Position numbers and translations under genes: made by a program
DNA from: an uncultured Atopobiaceae bacterium
GTDB taxonomy: Bacteria; Actinomycetota; Coriobacteriia; Coriobacteriales; Atopobiaceae
DNA: 5,319 nucleotides
Reading direction: 5' to 3'
NCBI GenBank assembly: GCA_947303905.1
Contig: CAMYZR010000129.1
Coordinates: 1 to 5,319 of the forward strand
Shown: piece after piece, positions 1 to 5,319 of the stretch
Layout of the letters: the number at the start of each line of letters is the position of its first letter
Numbering within the stretch: the first letter of the stretch is position 1
Notes under the pieces: model-generated
Database searches by the model: none
What the model was told of the DNA's origin: nothing
The model's input: the letters and a program-made list of their open reading frames with translations, nothing else

Positions 1-1
1 G

Positions 2-491
2 GACATCGAGACCGACATCCAGCTCAAGGGCGAGCTCACCAAAAGCAGCTTCGAGTTCTCCTCAGAAGCCGCTGAGAGCGGCGAGAGCGCGCTGGGCGAC
101 CTCGTGGCTGATGCCATGCTCTGGACGGCCCAGAGCGGCCCTGAAGGCTCTGCAAGCGCAGCCATCATCGACTCGGCCTCGATCGCGTCTGGGCTGGCCA
201 AGGGCAGCATCACGCGTGCGGACGCGCTCGGCTGCTGCCCGCATGCAAGCACACGCCTCTACACCGTGGAGATGAGCGGCAGGGACCTTCACGAGCGACG
301 CCCTCTTCGGCGACTCCGCGCTGGCAGGGCTTGCCGCCGACGACCTCTCGAACGTCGCAAGCCTCAACACGAGCGCGGGCAAGGCCCTCTGCGGCTACCT
401 GTCGCACAAGTGCAAGCCCGCGGTTGACGGCAGCTACCAGAAGCCCGAGGGGCGCATCGCGCTCGAGGCAGCAGAGAGGCCAGCCTCCTAG
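2..491 (+). pseudogene. 5'-nucleotidase (UshA-type) C-terminal domain, 5'-truncated by window and frameshifted
   Basis: This is the 3' end of a secreted or surface 5'-nucleotidase/2',3'-cyclic phosphodiesterase-type enzyme, a family that releases nucleosides from extracellular nucleotides. Reading from base 2, residues 28-39 (ESALGDLVADAM) match the conserved opening of the 5'-nucleotidase C-terminal domain, and residues near 77-95 (GSITRADALG, YTVEMSGRDL) match the usual GDIT...TGxxL stretch. After about base 287 the homologous reading moves to frame 3: from 288 it reads FTSDALFGDS, later LCGYLSHK and KPEGRIAL, and stops at TAG 489-491. The GYL...PEGRI ending is typical of the family. Family members usually have roughly 50-60 residues, including a GGDGY-like segment, between TGxxL and this tail; none is present here. 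The lesion therefore looks like a deletion with a frameshift rather than a one-base slip. The usual NxGG(I)R substrate-site motif is also poorly kept (IIDSASIAS). The metallophosphatase domain lies upstream of the window. Confidence 0.72.
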
Positions 492-539
492 ACCGGCCTC
501 ACGGAGCGCGACGAACCAAAGCCCGTAGCCCCAACGGCC

Positions 540-1205
540 CTATGCGCGCTCGCGCCAGGCCCCCGAGACGAAGTAGCTCATGGCCGTCCAGGCAACCATC
601 GGGTAGAAGCGCCCGTGCGGGTCACGCCCGGAGACGAGCACCTGCATGACCTCGTCATGGGTGAGCAGTTCGAAGCCACCGAAGTGCTCCGTCCCCTCTG
701 CACCGGGATGGGCCAGCTCAAGGGGCTCCTCGCGGCGCACCACGGCGCAGAGCAGCGCGGTGCTCTCGTCGGTGAATCCCGGCGTGTTGAAGAGAAACGG
801 GCTCACCACCCAGATGTCATCGCAGGCTCCCAGCGCAATCCCGCACTCCTCGGCTATCTCGCGCGTCATGGAGGCGACGACGGGGTCGGATGCCCCCACG
901 TCGCGGCTGTCGATCAGGCCCGAGGGGATGGAGAGCATGTACTGGCCGGTCGGGTAGCGGTACTCGTAGAAGAGCACCAGGCGCGGCTCGGACCCCTCGA
1001 CCTCCAGGATCAGGCAGCAGCTGACCGCGTCGGGCAGCATCTGCGTCAGATCCTCCTCGGGGCGCAGTGCCAGAAGCGTCTCTGCCGTGCGACGCGAGGC
1101 GTCAAAGTAGTGCGTGCCGTCATCGTAGGCAAGATCATAGACCCTGATGAAGGGCGTCTCCAGAAGCTGCTTGGTCTTCTCGGTGTCAATGCGTGGCGTA
1201 GCCAT
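540..1205 (-). CDS. NUDIX hydrolase, ADP-ribose pyrophosphatase-like
   Basis: This 221-aa cytoplasmic protein probably hydrolyses a nucleoside diphosphate linked to another moiety, most likely ADP-ribose or an ADP-sugar, with Mg2+. The NUDIX box is recognisable: IPSGLID (residues 93-99) opens it and REIAEECGI (115-123) closes it, giving the metal-binding acidic residues E116, E119 and E120. Between them the box is about five residues longer than the canonical Gx5Ex7RE spacing, and Asp102 stands where the first Glu is expected. SPFLFNTPGFTDE (135-147) matches the conserved SPG..DE loop behind the box in ADP-ribose pyrophosphatases. I chose ATG 1205-1203 because a GGAGG sits 5 nt upstream and the 35 in-frame codons before it encode no conserved sequence. 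The gene is convergent with the broken nucleotidase (48-bp gap) and divergent from the DUF1232 gene. The family is secure; the exact substrate is inference. Confidence 0.88.
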   Translation of the reverse strand: MATPRIDTEKTKQLLETPFIRVYDLAYDDGTHYFDASRRTAETLLALRPEEDLTQMLPDAVSCCLILEVEGSEPRLVLFYEYRYPTGQYMLSIPSGLIDSRDVGASDPVVASMTREIAEECGIALGACDDIWVVSPFLFNTPGFTDESTALLCAVVRREEPLELAHPGAEGTEHFGGFELLTHDEVMQVLVSGRDPHGRFYPMVAWTAMSYFVSGAWRERA

Positions 1206-1371
1206 GGGTGCCTCCGTTCTCGAATCACCCCTACGGTAGCGCAAACTCCCGCCAAACGTCCGCTCGTGGCTCCATGTGCCCGCCCTCCGTCCGCTCCCGC
1301 ACCGCAACAACTACACTGTGAGGCATCAGGCGCCCAATGGGGCCGCTCGTCACACAAGGAGGGAGACCACC
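1206..1371. other. Divergent intergenic region between NUDIX and DUF1232 genes
   Basis: These 166 bp must hold the promoters of both divergent genes. On the plus strand TACACT (1312-1317) is a possible -10 box about 54 nt before the DUF1232 ATG, but no good -35 hexamer stands at the right distance. On the minus strand TACCGT is a weak -10 candidate, again without a convincing partner. A strong AGGAGG Shine-Dalgarno (1357-1362) lies 9 nt before ATG 1372. I see no clear operator. The promoter assignments are weak. Confidence 0.4.
1211..1215 (-). promoter_or_regulatory. Shine-Dalgarno of the NUDIX gene
   Basis: The minus strand reads GGAGG here, followed by CACCC and then ATG at 1205. The 5-nt spacing sets the start codon and argues against the longer in-frame extension that reaches 1310. 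Confidence 0.75.
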
Positions 1372-1759
1372 ATGGCAGAGCAGTTCAGTCCCGAGCAGAT
1401 CCAGCAGGTCATCGAGAACGGCATCGCGCAGGCACAGGAGCTGATGAACGAAGGTCAAGGAGCTGCCGGCAGGCGCCGGTGAGGCTCTCGCCAACATCCC
1501 GCTGATGGCGTCGATGGTCAAGAGCTACGTCACCCGCGAGTACGCCGAGGTGTCGCCCAAGGTCGTCGCCACCGTCGTGAGCGCCTTCATGTACCTGGTG
1601 ACCCAGAAGGACCTCATCGCCGACAACCTGGGCGTCGTGGGCCTCATCGACGACGTCGCCGTCATCGCCCTGGTCATGAAGATCAACGAGAAGGAGCTTG
1701 CCGCCTACAAGCAGTGGCGCGAGAGCAACCAGCTCCCCGAGGCGACCATCGTAGTCTAG
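1372..1759 (+). pseudogene. DUF1232 (YkvA-like) small membrane protein, frameshifted
   Basis: The gene starts at ATG 1372 behind AGGAGG and reads MAEQFSPEQIQQVIENG and on through AQELMNE in frame 1, then runs into TGA at 1480-1482. The conserved part continues in frame 2: from about 1451 it reads KVKELPAGAGEALANIPLMAS and on to TAG 1757-1759. That part carries the DUF1232 signature (SPKVVATVVSAFMYLV, then VVGLIDDVAVIALV), two hydrophobic stretches expected to form a hairpin or short membrane segments. Frame 2 has two TGA codons at 1442-1447, so the fusion point lies between 1448 and 1480. As I remember relatives, they carry about 20 more residues (a KVDELL...EKLKEVP-like stretch) between the two halves, which would make this a small out-of-frame deletion. 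The function of DUF1232 proteins is not established. The ATG at 1505 has no Shine-Dalgarno, so separate expression of the 84-aa tail is unlikely. Confidence 0.75.
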
Positions 1760-1793
1760 CCCCCAGTCCGACAGCTTCGCGCGTCTAAAAGGA

Positions 1794-1821
1794 AGCGCCC
1801 CGACCTGCAGGTCGGGGCGCT
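1794..1821. terminator. Bidirectional intrinsic terminator (28-bp perfect palindrome)
   Basis: A perfect inverted repeat (AGCGCCCCGACCTG / CAGGTCGGGGCGCT) lies between the stop of the DUF1232 gene (1759, plus) and the stop of the deacetylase gene (1841, minus). Its GC-rich arms form a very stable hairpin. On the minus strand the stem is followed by TCCTTTT, a fair T-tract, so it should terminate the deacetylase transcript well. On the plus strand only CTTC follows, so termination in that direction depends more on the stem. Confidence 0.88.
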
Positions 1822-1840
1822 CTTCATGCGTTGGGCGAGC

Positions 1841-3301
1841 CTATCCCACGTCGATCACGTTGCTGGGGGGACCGTAGGCCAGAAGCTCGTCGATGGTGAC
1901 GAAGGAGTATCCCTGCTCCACGAGCTGCGGGAGTGCCATGCGCAGGCCCTCCACCGTCTGGCTGCGGTCGCCGCCGCCGTCGTGCATGAGGATGACCTGG
2001 CCTGGCTCGACGGAGAGGATGCGCGAGGCAATTGCGTCAGCACCCGGGAGGCGCCAGTCCTCGGTGTCCACGTCCCAGCCGATCTCGGCGTCCACGGTGC
2101 CCCAGAGCGTGTCGATGATCGAGCCGTAGAAGTTGCCGCCCGGGGCGCGGATGACATGCGAGGGCTCCTCGCCGAGCACTTCGGCGATCGCCTGGTAGCC
2201 CTTCTTGATCTCGTCAAGCTGCTCGGCAGAGCTCATGACGGTGAGGTCGACGCCCTCACCCGCGCCGTCGGCATGGTCCCAGCTGTGGGTGCAGACCTCG
2301 CAGCCCAGCTCATGGGCGCGCTTCACCGAGTCGGGTACCTCGGAGATCTGGTTGCCGATGGTGAAGAAGGTCGCCTTGGCGTGGTTCTCCTCGAGGATGT
2401 CGAGGATCTGCTCGGTCGTCTCGGGCCAGGGTCCGTCGTCGAAGGTGAGCGCGATCACCTTGTCGTCGGGCTTGGCGGTGTAGATCTTGTAGCCAGAGTC
2501 GATGGCGGGCTTCGTCACCTCGGAGACCGTCTTCCCTGAGACCTTGCCGGTGCTCACGGTGCGCACGCCGTCCTCGCCGTCAGAGAGCAGATGGATCGAG
2601 CCGGTCCAATAGTCGCCGAACTCGCGGCTGTCGTCAGAGGTGCCGTGGGGGATGACTTCCTCGGTGACCTTTGCATCCTCGGTCACGTCCTTGCCGTCAC
2701 CGATGGTGACCACCGCACCGCGGTGCACGCGCGAGTCGATGGCCGCAGGCGTCCCGTCGATCTCCGCAGAGCAACGGTCTCCCCCGCCCTCGGTCAGGAT
2801 GGCCCCGTCCACAGCCAGCAGGTTGCCGGGCTTCGGGTCCGCCAGCCCCTTGTCAAGCAGCTTCTCGATGGTGGCACCACGCCAGACCGTCGCCTTCTCG
2901 CCGTTAACCGTCACGCCGAAGCGCAGGAAGTGGTGCAGGAGCAGCAGCACGAGAAGCGTCGCGACACCCGCCACCACCATCATGTTGCGCGTGAGCTGGA
3001 TGGGCTGACGCGGGCGCCTGGCCTGGGACCGGCGGCCTTGGGCAGGCCGGCGTCCAGAGGCGGGACGACGGCCGTTTGCCGGACGGCGATTGGCCGACGA
3101 ACGCCTTGCGTTTGCGGCTGAGCTGCGCTGTGCCGACGAGCTCGGGCGAGAGGTCCTCGTACGCGAGGAACTGCTCGTGCCGGAACGGCGTGCCGACGAG
3201 CTCCGTGCAGCCGAGCTGCTCTTTGTTGCATTGCGCCTTGTCGCCGACGGGTTGCGCCCCGCACCTGTGCGGCGCATGCGCCGATCATCAGAAGATGCCA
3301 T
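1841..3301 (-). CDS. Membrane-anchored polysaccharide (peptidoglycan GlcNAc) deacetylase, NodB/CE4 family
   Basis: This 486-aa protein has a cytoplasmic head, a single membrane anchor and an extracellular catalytic domain. It probably removes acetyl groups from cell-wall GlcNAc, which in PgdA-type enzymes gives lysozyme resistance. Residues 1-105 are a basic Ser/Arg-rich region. Residues 107-126 are a hydrophobic helix (MMVVAGVATLLVLLLL and on). Residues 128-220 form a small linker domain with a VTVNGEKATV opening, resembling DUF348/G5-like wall-associated modules. The NodB domain runs from about 281 to 475 and keeps all five motifs: TFDDG (286-290; D288 base, D289 metal), HSWDH (339-343; H339 and H343 metal), RAPGG (385-389), DVDTEDW (410-416) and LMHDGGG (438-444; H440 catalytic). 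It should be active. I chose ATG 3301-3299 for its GGGAG 7 nt upstream; the in-frame extension to 3805 runs inside the neighbouring gene. It is convergent with the DUF1232 gene across the shared terminator. The exact substrate is inferred. Confidence 0.9.
   Translation of the reverse strand: MASSDDRRMRRTGAGRNPSATRRNATKSSSAARSSSARRSGTSSSSRTRTSRPSSSAQRSSAANARRSSANRRPANGRRPASGRRPAQGRRSQARRPRQPIQLTRNMMVVAGVATLLVLLLLHHFLRFGVTVNGEKATVWRGATIEKLLDKGLADPKPGNLLAVDGAILTEGGGDRCSAEIDGTPAAIDSRVHRGAVVTIGDGKDVTEDAKVTEEVIPHGTSDDSREFGDYWTGSIHLLSDGEDGVRTVSTGKVSGKTVSEVTKPAIDSGYKIYTAKPDDKVIALTFDDGPWPETTEQILDILEENHAKATFFTIGNQISEVPDSVKRAHELGCEVCTHSWDHADGAGEGVDLTVMSSAEQLDEIKKGYQAIAEVLGEEPSHVIRAPGGNFYGSIIDTLWGTVDAEIGWDVDTEDWRLPGADAIASRILSVEPGQVILMHDGGGDRSQTVEGLRMALPQLVEQGYSFVTIDELLAYGPPSNVIDVG
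3031..3088 (-). repeat. Short tandem Arg-rich repeat inside the deacetylase N-terminus
   Basis: Residues 72-91 of the deacetylase repeat a six-residue unit: RRPANG, RRPASG, RRPAQG, then degenerate RRSQA and RRPRQ. Further upstream in the same head a 14-bp direct repeat (GTGCCGACGAGCTC on the plus strand, at 3130-3143 and 3190-3203, exactly 60 bp apart) encodes SSSARRS and SSSAQRS. The low-complexity region has evidently grown by duplication of short units. Confidence 0.6.
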
Positions 3302-3308
3302 ACTCCAT

Positions 3309-3313
3309 CTCCC
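3309..3313 (-). promoter_or_regulatory. Shine-Dalgarno of the deacetylase gene
   Basis: The minus strand reads GGGAG here, 7 nt before ATG 3301. A second ATG lies between this site and the chosen start, but in another frame, where it opens only a short reading frame. Confidence 0.65.
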
Positions 3314-3373
3314 ACGCTCCGGGTTGTTCAGGGTCCTTTGCCCATGGTAGCAGCCACTTTTGCATAAGATGGG

Positions 3374-3394
3374 CAGAAATGGCATACATTTCTG
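3374..3394. promoter_or_regulatory. Candidate operator: 21-bp inverted repeat
   Basis: Perfect 8-bp arms CAGAAATG (3374-3381) and CATTTCTG (3387-3394) flank the spacer GCATA. The site is 73 bp upstream of the deacetylase start, in the AT-richer patch of the gap, and has no GC-rich stem or T-tract, so it looks like a dimeric regulator site rather than a terminator. The regulator is unknown. It could also mark the 3' untranslated region of the nitrogenase-like operon. Confidence 0.45.
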
Positions 3395-3435
3395 AATATG
3401 TGCCGAAAGCGTGCGCGAAGGCGCCCGGCGTGAGC

Positions 3436-4572
3436 CTACGCCAGCGCACGCACGTCGATCTGCGTCGGGTCCTGGGCGGACTTCCAGCCGTTCCTGCCTG
3501 AGAGCGCCTGATGCGGCAGCGCCACAAGGCGGGTCCCCTCGCCCACGATGGGACGGTAGAGCTCGTCCGCCACGACCACCTCGGCCCCGATTAAGGCCTC
3601 GGCAACGCCCTCCTCGCCCTCGACGAGCGCGTCCGCGCCTCCGATGAGCTCGCCTGCCGCCTCGAGCGGGCAGAGCACGCGCGTGCTCACTCCCAGCTCC
3701 CACTCCAGCGCGCATGCCAGTGAGCCTGTCATCACCGGCTCGCCCACCAGCGCCCAAGGTGCCAGATCCTGCTGGACGCGACCGTCCCGATGCGGCCAGG
3801 CGCACTGCCCGTCGCGTGCCGCACGTCTCAAGGTATCGGCGAGTGTCCCGGCAAAGGCACCCACGGGCAGCCCCGTGACGTAGGGCGTGCCAAAGCGCTC
3901 GCGCAGCAGCTGCGCCGCCTTGAGGCCCGTCGCGGAGACGACCAGGTTGACCTCGGCCTGCGCCGCGCGCGCGAGCTCGTCGAGCGTGCTGCCCATGGCC
4001 CAGCAGGAGGTCACCTCGAAGCCCGCGTCCTCGGCAAAGGCGCGAAGCGTCGCATCCGAACCCGCGACGCCTAGGTCGAGCGGGGTGGCTCCAAGGATGT
4101 TGAGCGTTGCCCTCCTCACGGGGGCCTCGTCCACAAAATGACGTGCCACCTGCTCAAACGCATTGCCGGCACCCACCACGTAGTCATGCATGCCATTGGT
4201 CCGCACATAGAAGCAGGGAATGTGGCAGGCACGCTCGACCAGCCGGCAGATGGCGGCGAAGTCGGTCCCACTGATGAAGGGAATCGGCGAGTTGCAAAGC
4301 GCTATGAAGCGTGGCGAGAGCTCACGGGCCGCGTCCACCACGTCGGCCACGAGCTTCTCGTCGTTGCCCAGGATGGCGTCTCGCTCCACAAGGCCCGTGA
4401 TGAAGATGAGGCTGTCCTGGTCGTACCAGCGCGTCTCATCGTGGGTGTTGTAGGTGGAGTTGCAGCCGGAGGGGTCATGGATCACGACCATGCCACCCAG
4501 CTCGAACAATGCCGAGCAGGCGCCGGAGACGTCGCCGGTGTAGGTGGGGACGATACGATTGGTCCGCCTCAT
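3436..4572 (-). CDS. Nitrogenase component 1-like protein (NifD/NifK superfamily), complete subunit
   Basis: This 378-aa protein belongs to the nitrogenase component 1 superfamily, whose members bind Fe-S or complex metal clusters and take electrons from a NifH-like ATPase. The opening region carries G17-A-C19, then GGMVVIHDPSGC (26-37), the counterpart of the I..HGP.GC segment with cluster ligands, then ITGLVERDAILGNDEKL (58-74), the counterpart of the (T/S)xLxExD..FGG..KL signature. C19, C37 and C93 have spacings of 18 and 56, close to P-cluster ligand spacing, but C93 (ALCNSPIP) sits three residues before the usual Cys position. Later landmarks are VNLVVSATG (208-216), ERFGTPYV (225-232), VGEPVMTGSL (276-285) and ALPHQALSGR (351-360). 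In the position of the FeMo-cofactor Cys of NifD, I align Ser213. At 378 aa it is shorter than true NifD/NifK, so it is not a nitrogen-fixing subunit. Its ATG overlaps the upstream stop (ATGA) with no good Shine-Dalgarno, implying translational coupling. The substrate is unknown. Confidence 0.85.
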   Translation of the reverse strand: MRRTNRIVPTYTGDVSGACSALFELGGMVVIHDPSGCNSTYNTHDETRWYDQDSLIFITGLVERDAILGNDEKLVADVVDAARELSPRFIALCNSPIPFISGTDFAAICRLVERACHIPCFYVRTNGMHDYVVGAGNAFEQVARHFVDEAPVRRATLNILGATPLDLGVAGSDATLRAFAEDAGFEVTSCWAMGSTLDELARAAQAEVNLVVSATGLKAAQLLRERFGTPYVTGLPVGAFAGTLADTLRRAARDGQCAWPHRDGRVQQDLAPWALVGEPVMTGSLACALEWELGVSTRVLCPLEAAGELIGGADALVEGEEGVAEALIGAEVVVADELYRPIVGEGTRLVALPHQALSGRNGWKSAQDPTQIDVRALA

Positions 4573-5319
4573 ATGCAGCTCACGCACCCTAGGCCCTTGC
4601 GCGGGACGATGTCGCGCGTGTCCTTCTCGGTCACCCATGCCTCGCGCATGAGCCGTGCCATGCTCCTGACGCCCGCAAAGCCCCAGAGGCCTCCCCCGTA
4701 CACGAGGTTGACGAAGTGGCCCGTCCCGGTGAACCAAGCCGCCTTGGGACCGATGGCCAGCGTCTTTTGTTGGCGCGTGCGCGGAGCCACGCGCAGGTCG
4801 GGCAGGATGGTGGACGACAGCTCGAGCTCCGGCGCATGGTCGCGCAGCCAGTCGAGCGCCGCTGCCTCCTCCTCGTTCACGCCGTCGAGATAGACCTCGC
4901 GCACGTTGAACCCGTGCTCGATCAGCAGGCGGGCGAGCTCGAGCGGGCGCGGGTGGGCAACCGCGTCGATGGCAACCGGTGCGTCGCCGACGACGGCAAG
5001 CGTCTCCGCCAGCTCCTCGTCGCAGGCTGCGCGCTCGGCAGAAAAGTCGGGATAGGGCAGCTCGAAGAAGTTGAAGAGCCGACCCTCCGGCTCCTCGATC
5101 TGCTCGTAGTCGAAGGTGGAGGGCAGATAGAGGTGCGGGCGGCCCAAACGCTCGGCCGTCTTGCGCGCGCCCCATTCGCCCGCCGGGAAGACGCTCACGA
5201 TGGTGCCTGCGCGCGCGAGGCCCAAGAACTCCTCGTAGGTGGCGCAGTCGTGGATGGAGGCGAGGCGCAGGCCGCCAGAGCGCAGGATCTTGCGCAGATC
5301 GCTGTCAGCATCCGGAGCG
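4569..5319 (-). CDS. Nitrogenase component 1-like protein, partner subunit (5' end outside window)
   Basis: These are the C-terminal 249 residues of a second NifD/NifK-superfamily protein. The frame is open through the window edge (first full codon at 5318), so the start and the N-terminal cluster-ligand Cys are not visible; the TTG at 5225 lies inside the domain and is not a start. Visible residues 24-77 (YEEFLGLARAGTIVSVFP, GARKTAERLGRPHLYLPSTF) match the third Rossmann-like domain of the family (A..N.V...G...A..L.E.FG.P). Near the end, GTGHFVN (188-194) and GGGLWGFAG (198-206) resemble the H...GF.GF segment close to the FeMo-cofactor His of NifD. No Cys stands at the cofactor-ligand position (VSVFPAG). 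The protein ends in GLGCVSCI, with a CxxC in the last five residues. Its TGA overlaps the next ATG by four bases, so the two are very probably subunits of one heteromeric complex. The reaction is unknown. Confidence 0.8.
   Translation of the reverse strand, partial: APDADSDLRKILRSGGLRLASIHDCATYEEFLGLARAGTIVSVFPAGEWGARKTAERLGRPHLYLPSTFDYEQIEEPEGRLFNFFELPYPDFSAERAACDEELAETLAVVGDAPVAIDAVAHPRPLELARLLIEHGFNVREVYLDGVNEEEAAALDWLRDHAPELELSSTILPDLRVAPRTRQQKTLAIGPKAAWFTGTGHFVNLVYGGGLWGFAGVRSMARLMREAWVTEKDTRDIVPRKGLGCVSCI

Larger units (their letters stand above)
3302..3435 (-). other. Gap between nitrogenase-like operon and deacetylase gene
   Basis: This 134-bp gap contains a patch (about 3355-3400) noticeably richer in A and T than the surrounding genes, as expected for a promoter of the deacetylase gene. 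I could not find a convincing -35/-10 pair on the minus strand; TACCAT (complement of 3344-3349) is the best -10 candidate and lacks a proper -35. No strong terminator for the upstream nitrogenase-like genes is visible, so readthrough into the deacetylase gene cannot be excluded. Confidence 0.45.

Noticed and set aside
1440..1485. Programmed ribosomal frameshift in the DUF1232 gene
   Set aside because: There is no slippery heptamer and no downstream pseudoknot-like stem; sequence is apparently missing, not merely shifted.
615..1505. Long plus-strand ORF (296 codons) opposite the NUDIX gene
   Set aside because: It is the antisense of a gene with clear NUDIX motifs, has no domain of its own, and runs on over the DUF1232 gene in the wrong frame.
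1505..1759. Separate 84-aa DUF1232 gene starting at ATG 1505
   Set aside because: There is no Shine-Dalgarno before 1505, and conserved family sequence continues upstream in the same frame to about 1451.
1826..2539. Plus-strand ORF of 237 codons opposite the deacetylase
   Set aside because: It mirrors the NodB domain; such antisense frames are common in GC-rich DNA, and this one has no Shine-Dalgarno or recognisable domain.
3427..3443. Small hairpin at the end of the nitrogenase-like gene as a terminator
   Set aside because: The arms are only five bases (GGCGT/ACGCC), the hairpin includes the stop codon, and no T-tract follows.
3302..3805. N-terminal extension of the deacetylase frame to 3805
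   Set aside because: It overlaps the nitrogenase-like gene, has no conserved content, and a good Shine-Dalgarno supports the start at 3301.
4573..5175. N-terminal extension of the complete nitrogenase-like subunit to 5175
   Set aside because: The extension is an Arg/Ala-rich off-frame reading of the partner gene. The ATGA overlap at 4569-4572 gives the natural start.
3436..5319. True molybdenum nitrogenase (NifDK)
   Set aside because: The complete subunit is too short, the FeMo-cofactor Cys is not seen in either subunit, and no other nif gene is visible.

Overview
This GC-rich window contains six protein-coding loci, two of them cut by the window edges, and no RNA gene, CRISPR array or insertion sequence that I can recognise. 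The gene mix points to an anaerobic member of the Coriobacteriia (Olsenella/Atopobiaceae-like): a DUF1232 protein, a Ser/Arg-rich membrane-anchored NodB deacetylase, and a stand-alone nitrogenase component 1-like pair. That placement rests on recognition of gene style and high GC, not on a marker gene.

Layout. (1) 2-491, plus strand: the 3' end of a 5'-nucleotidase/UshA-type surface nucleotidase, broken by a frameshift and an apparent internal deletion. (2) 540-1205, minus strand: an intact NUDIX hydrolase of the ADP-ribose pyrophosphatase type, convergent with the broken nucleotidase. (3) 1372-1759, plus strand: a DUF1232 small membrane protein, divergent from the NUDIX gene and also broken by a frameshift that probably accompanies a small deletion. 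(4) 1794-1821: a perfect 28-bp palindrome that serves as a shared terminator between the DUF1232 gene and the next, convergent gene. (5) 1841-3301, minus strand: a complete membrane-anchored polysaccharide (peptidoglycan) deacetylase with every CE4/NodB motif. (6) 3436-4572 and 4569 to the window edge, minus strand: two genes of the nitrogenase component 1 superfamily (NifD/NifK-like), joined by an ATGA stop/start overlap. They are evidently subunits of one complex.

The nitrogenase-like pair is the most interesting part. It belongs to the broad, mostly uncharacterised set of nitrogenase-like metalloenzymes found outside nitrogen fixers. The complete subunit is short (378 aa), keeps three Cys at roughly the P-cluster/[4Fe-4S] ligand spacing, and lacks the FeMo-cofactor Cys. 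Its partner ends in a CxxC. A NifH-like reductase would be expected upstream, beyond the window. The deacetylase appears to be a separate transcription unit, with its own Shine-Dalgarno and a 21-bp inverted repeat in the AT-richer 134-bp gap in front of it.

Two unrelated genes in the first 1.8 kb carry the same kind of lesion: out-of-frame loss of an internal segment, with conserved sequence on both sides. This is either recent gene decay or an assembly/sequencing artefact, and should be settled before either gene is called a pseudogene.
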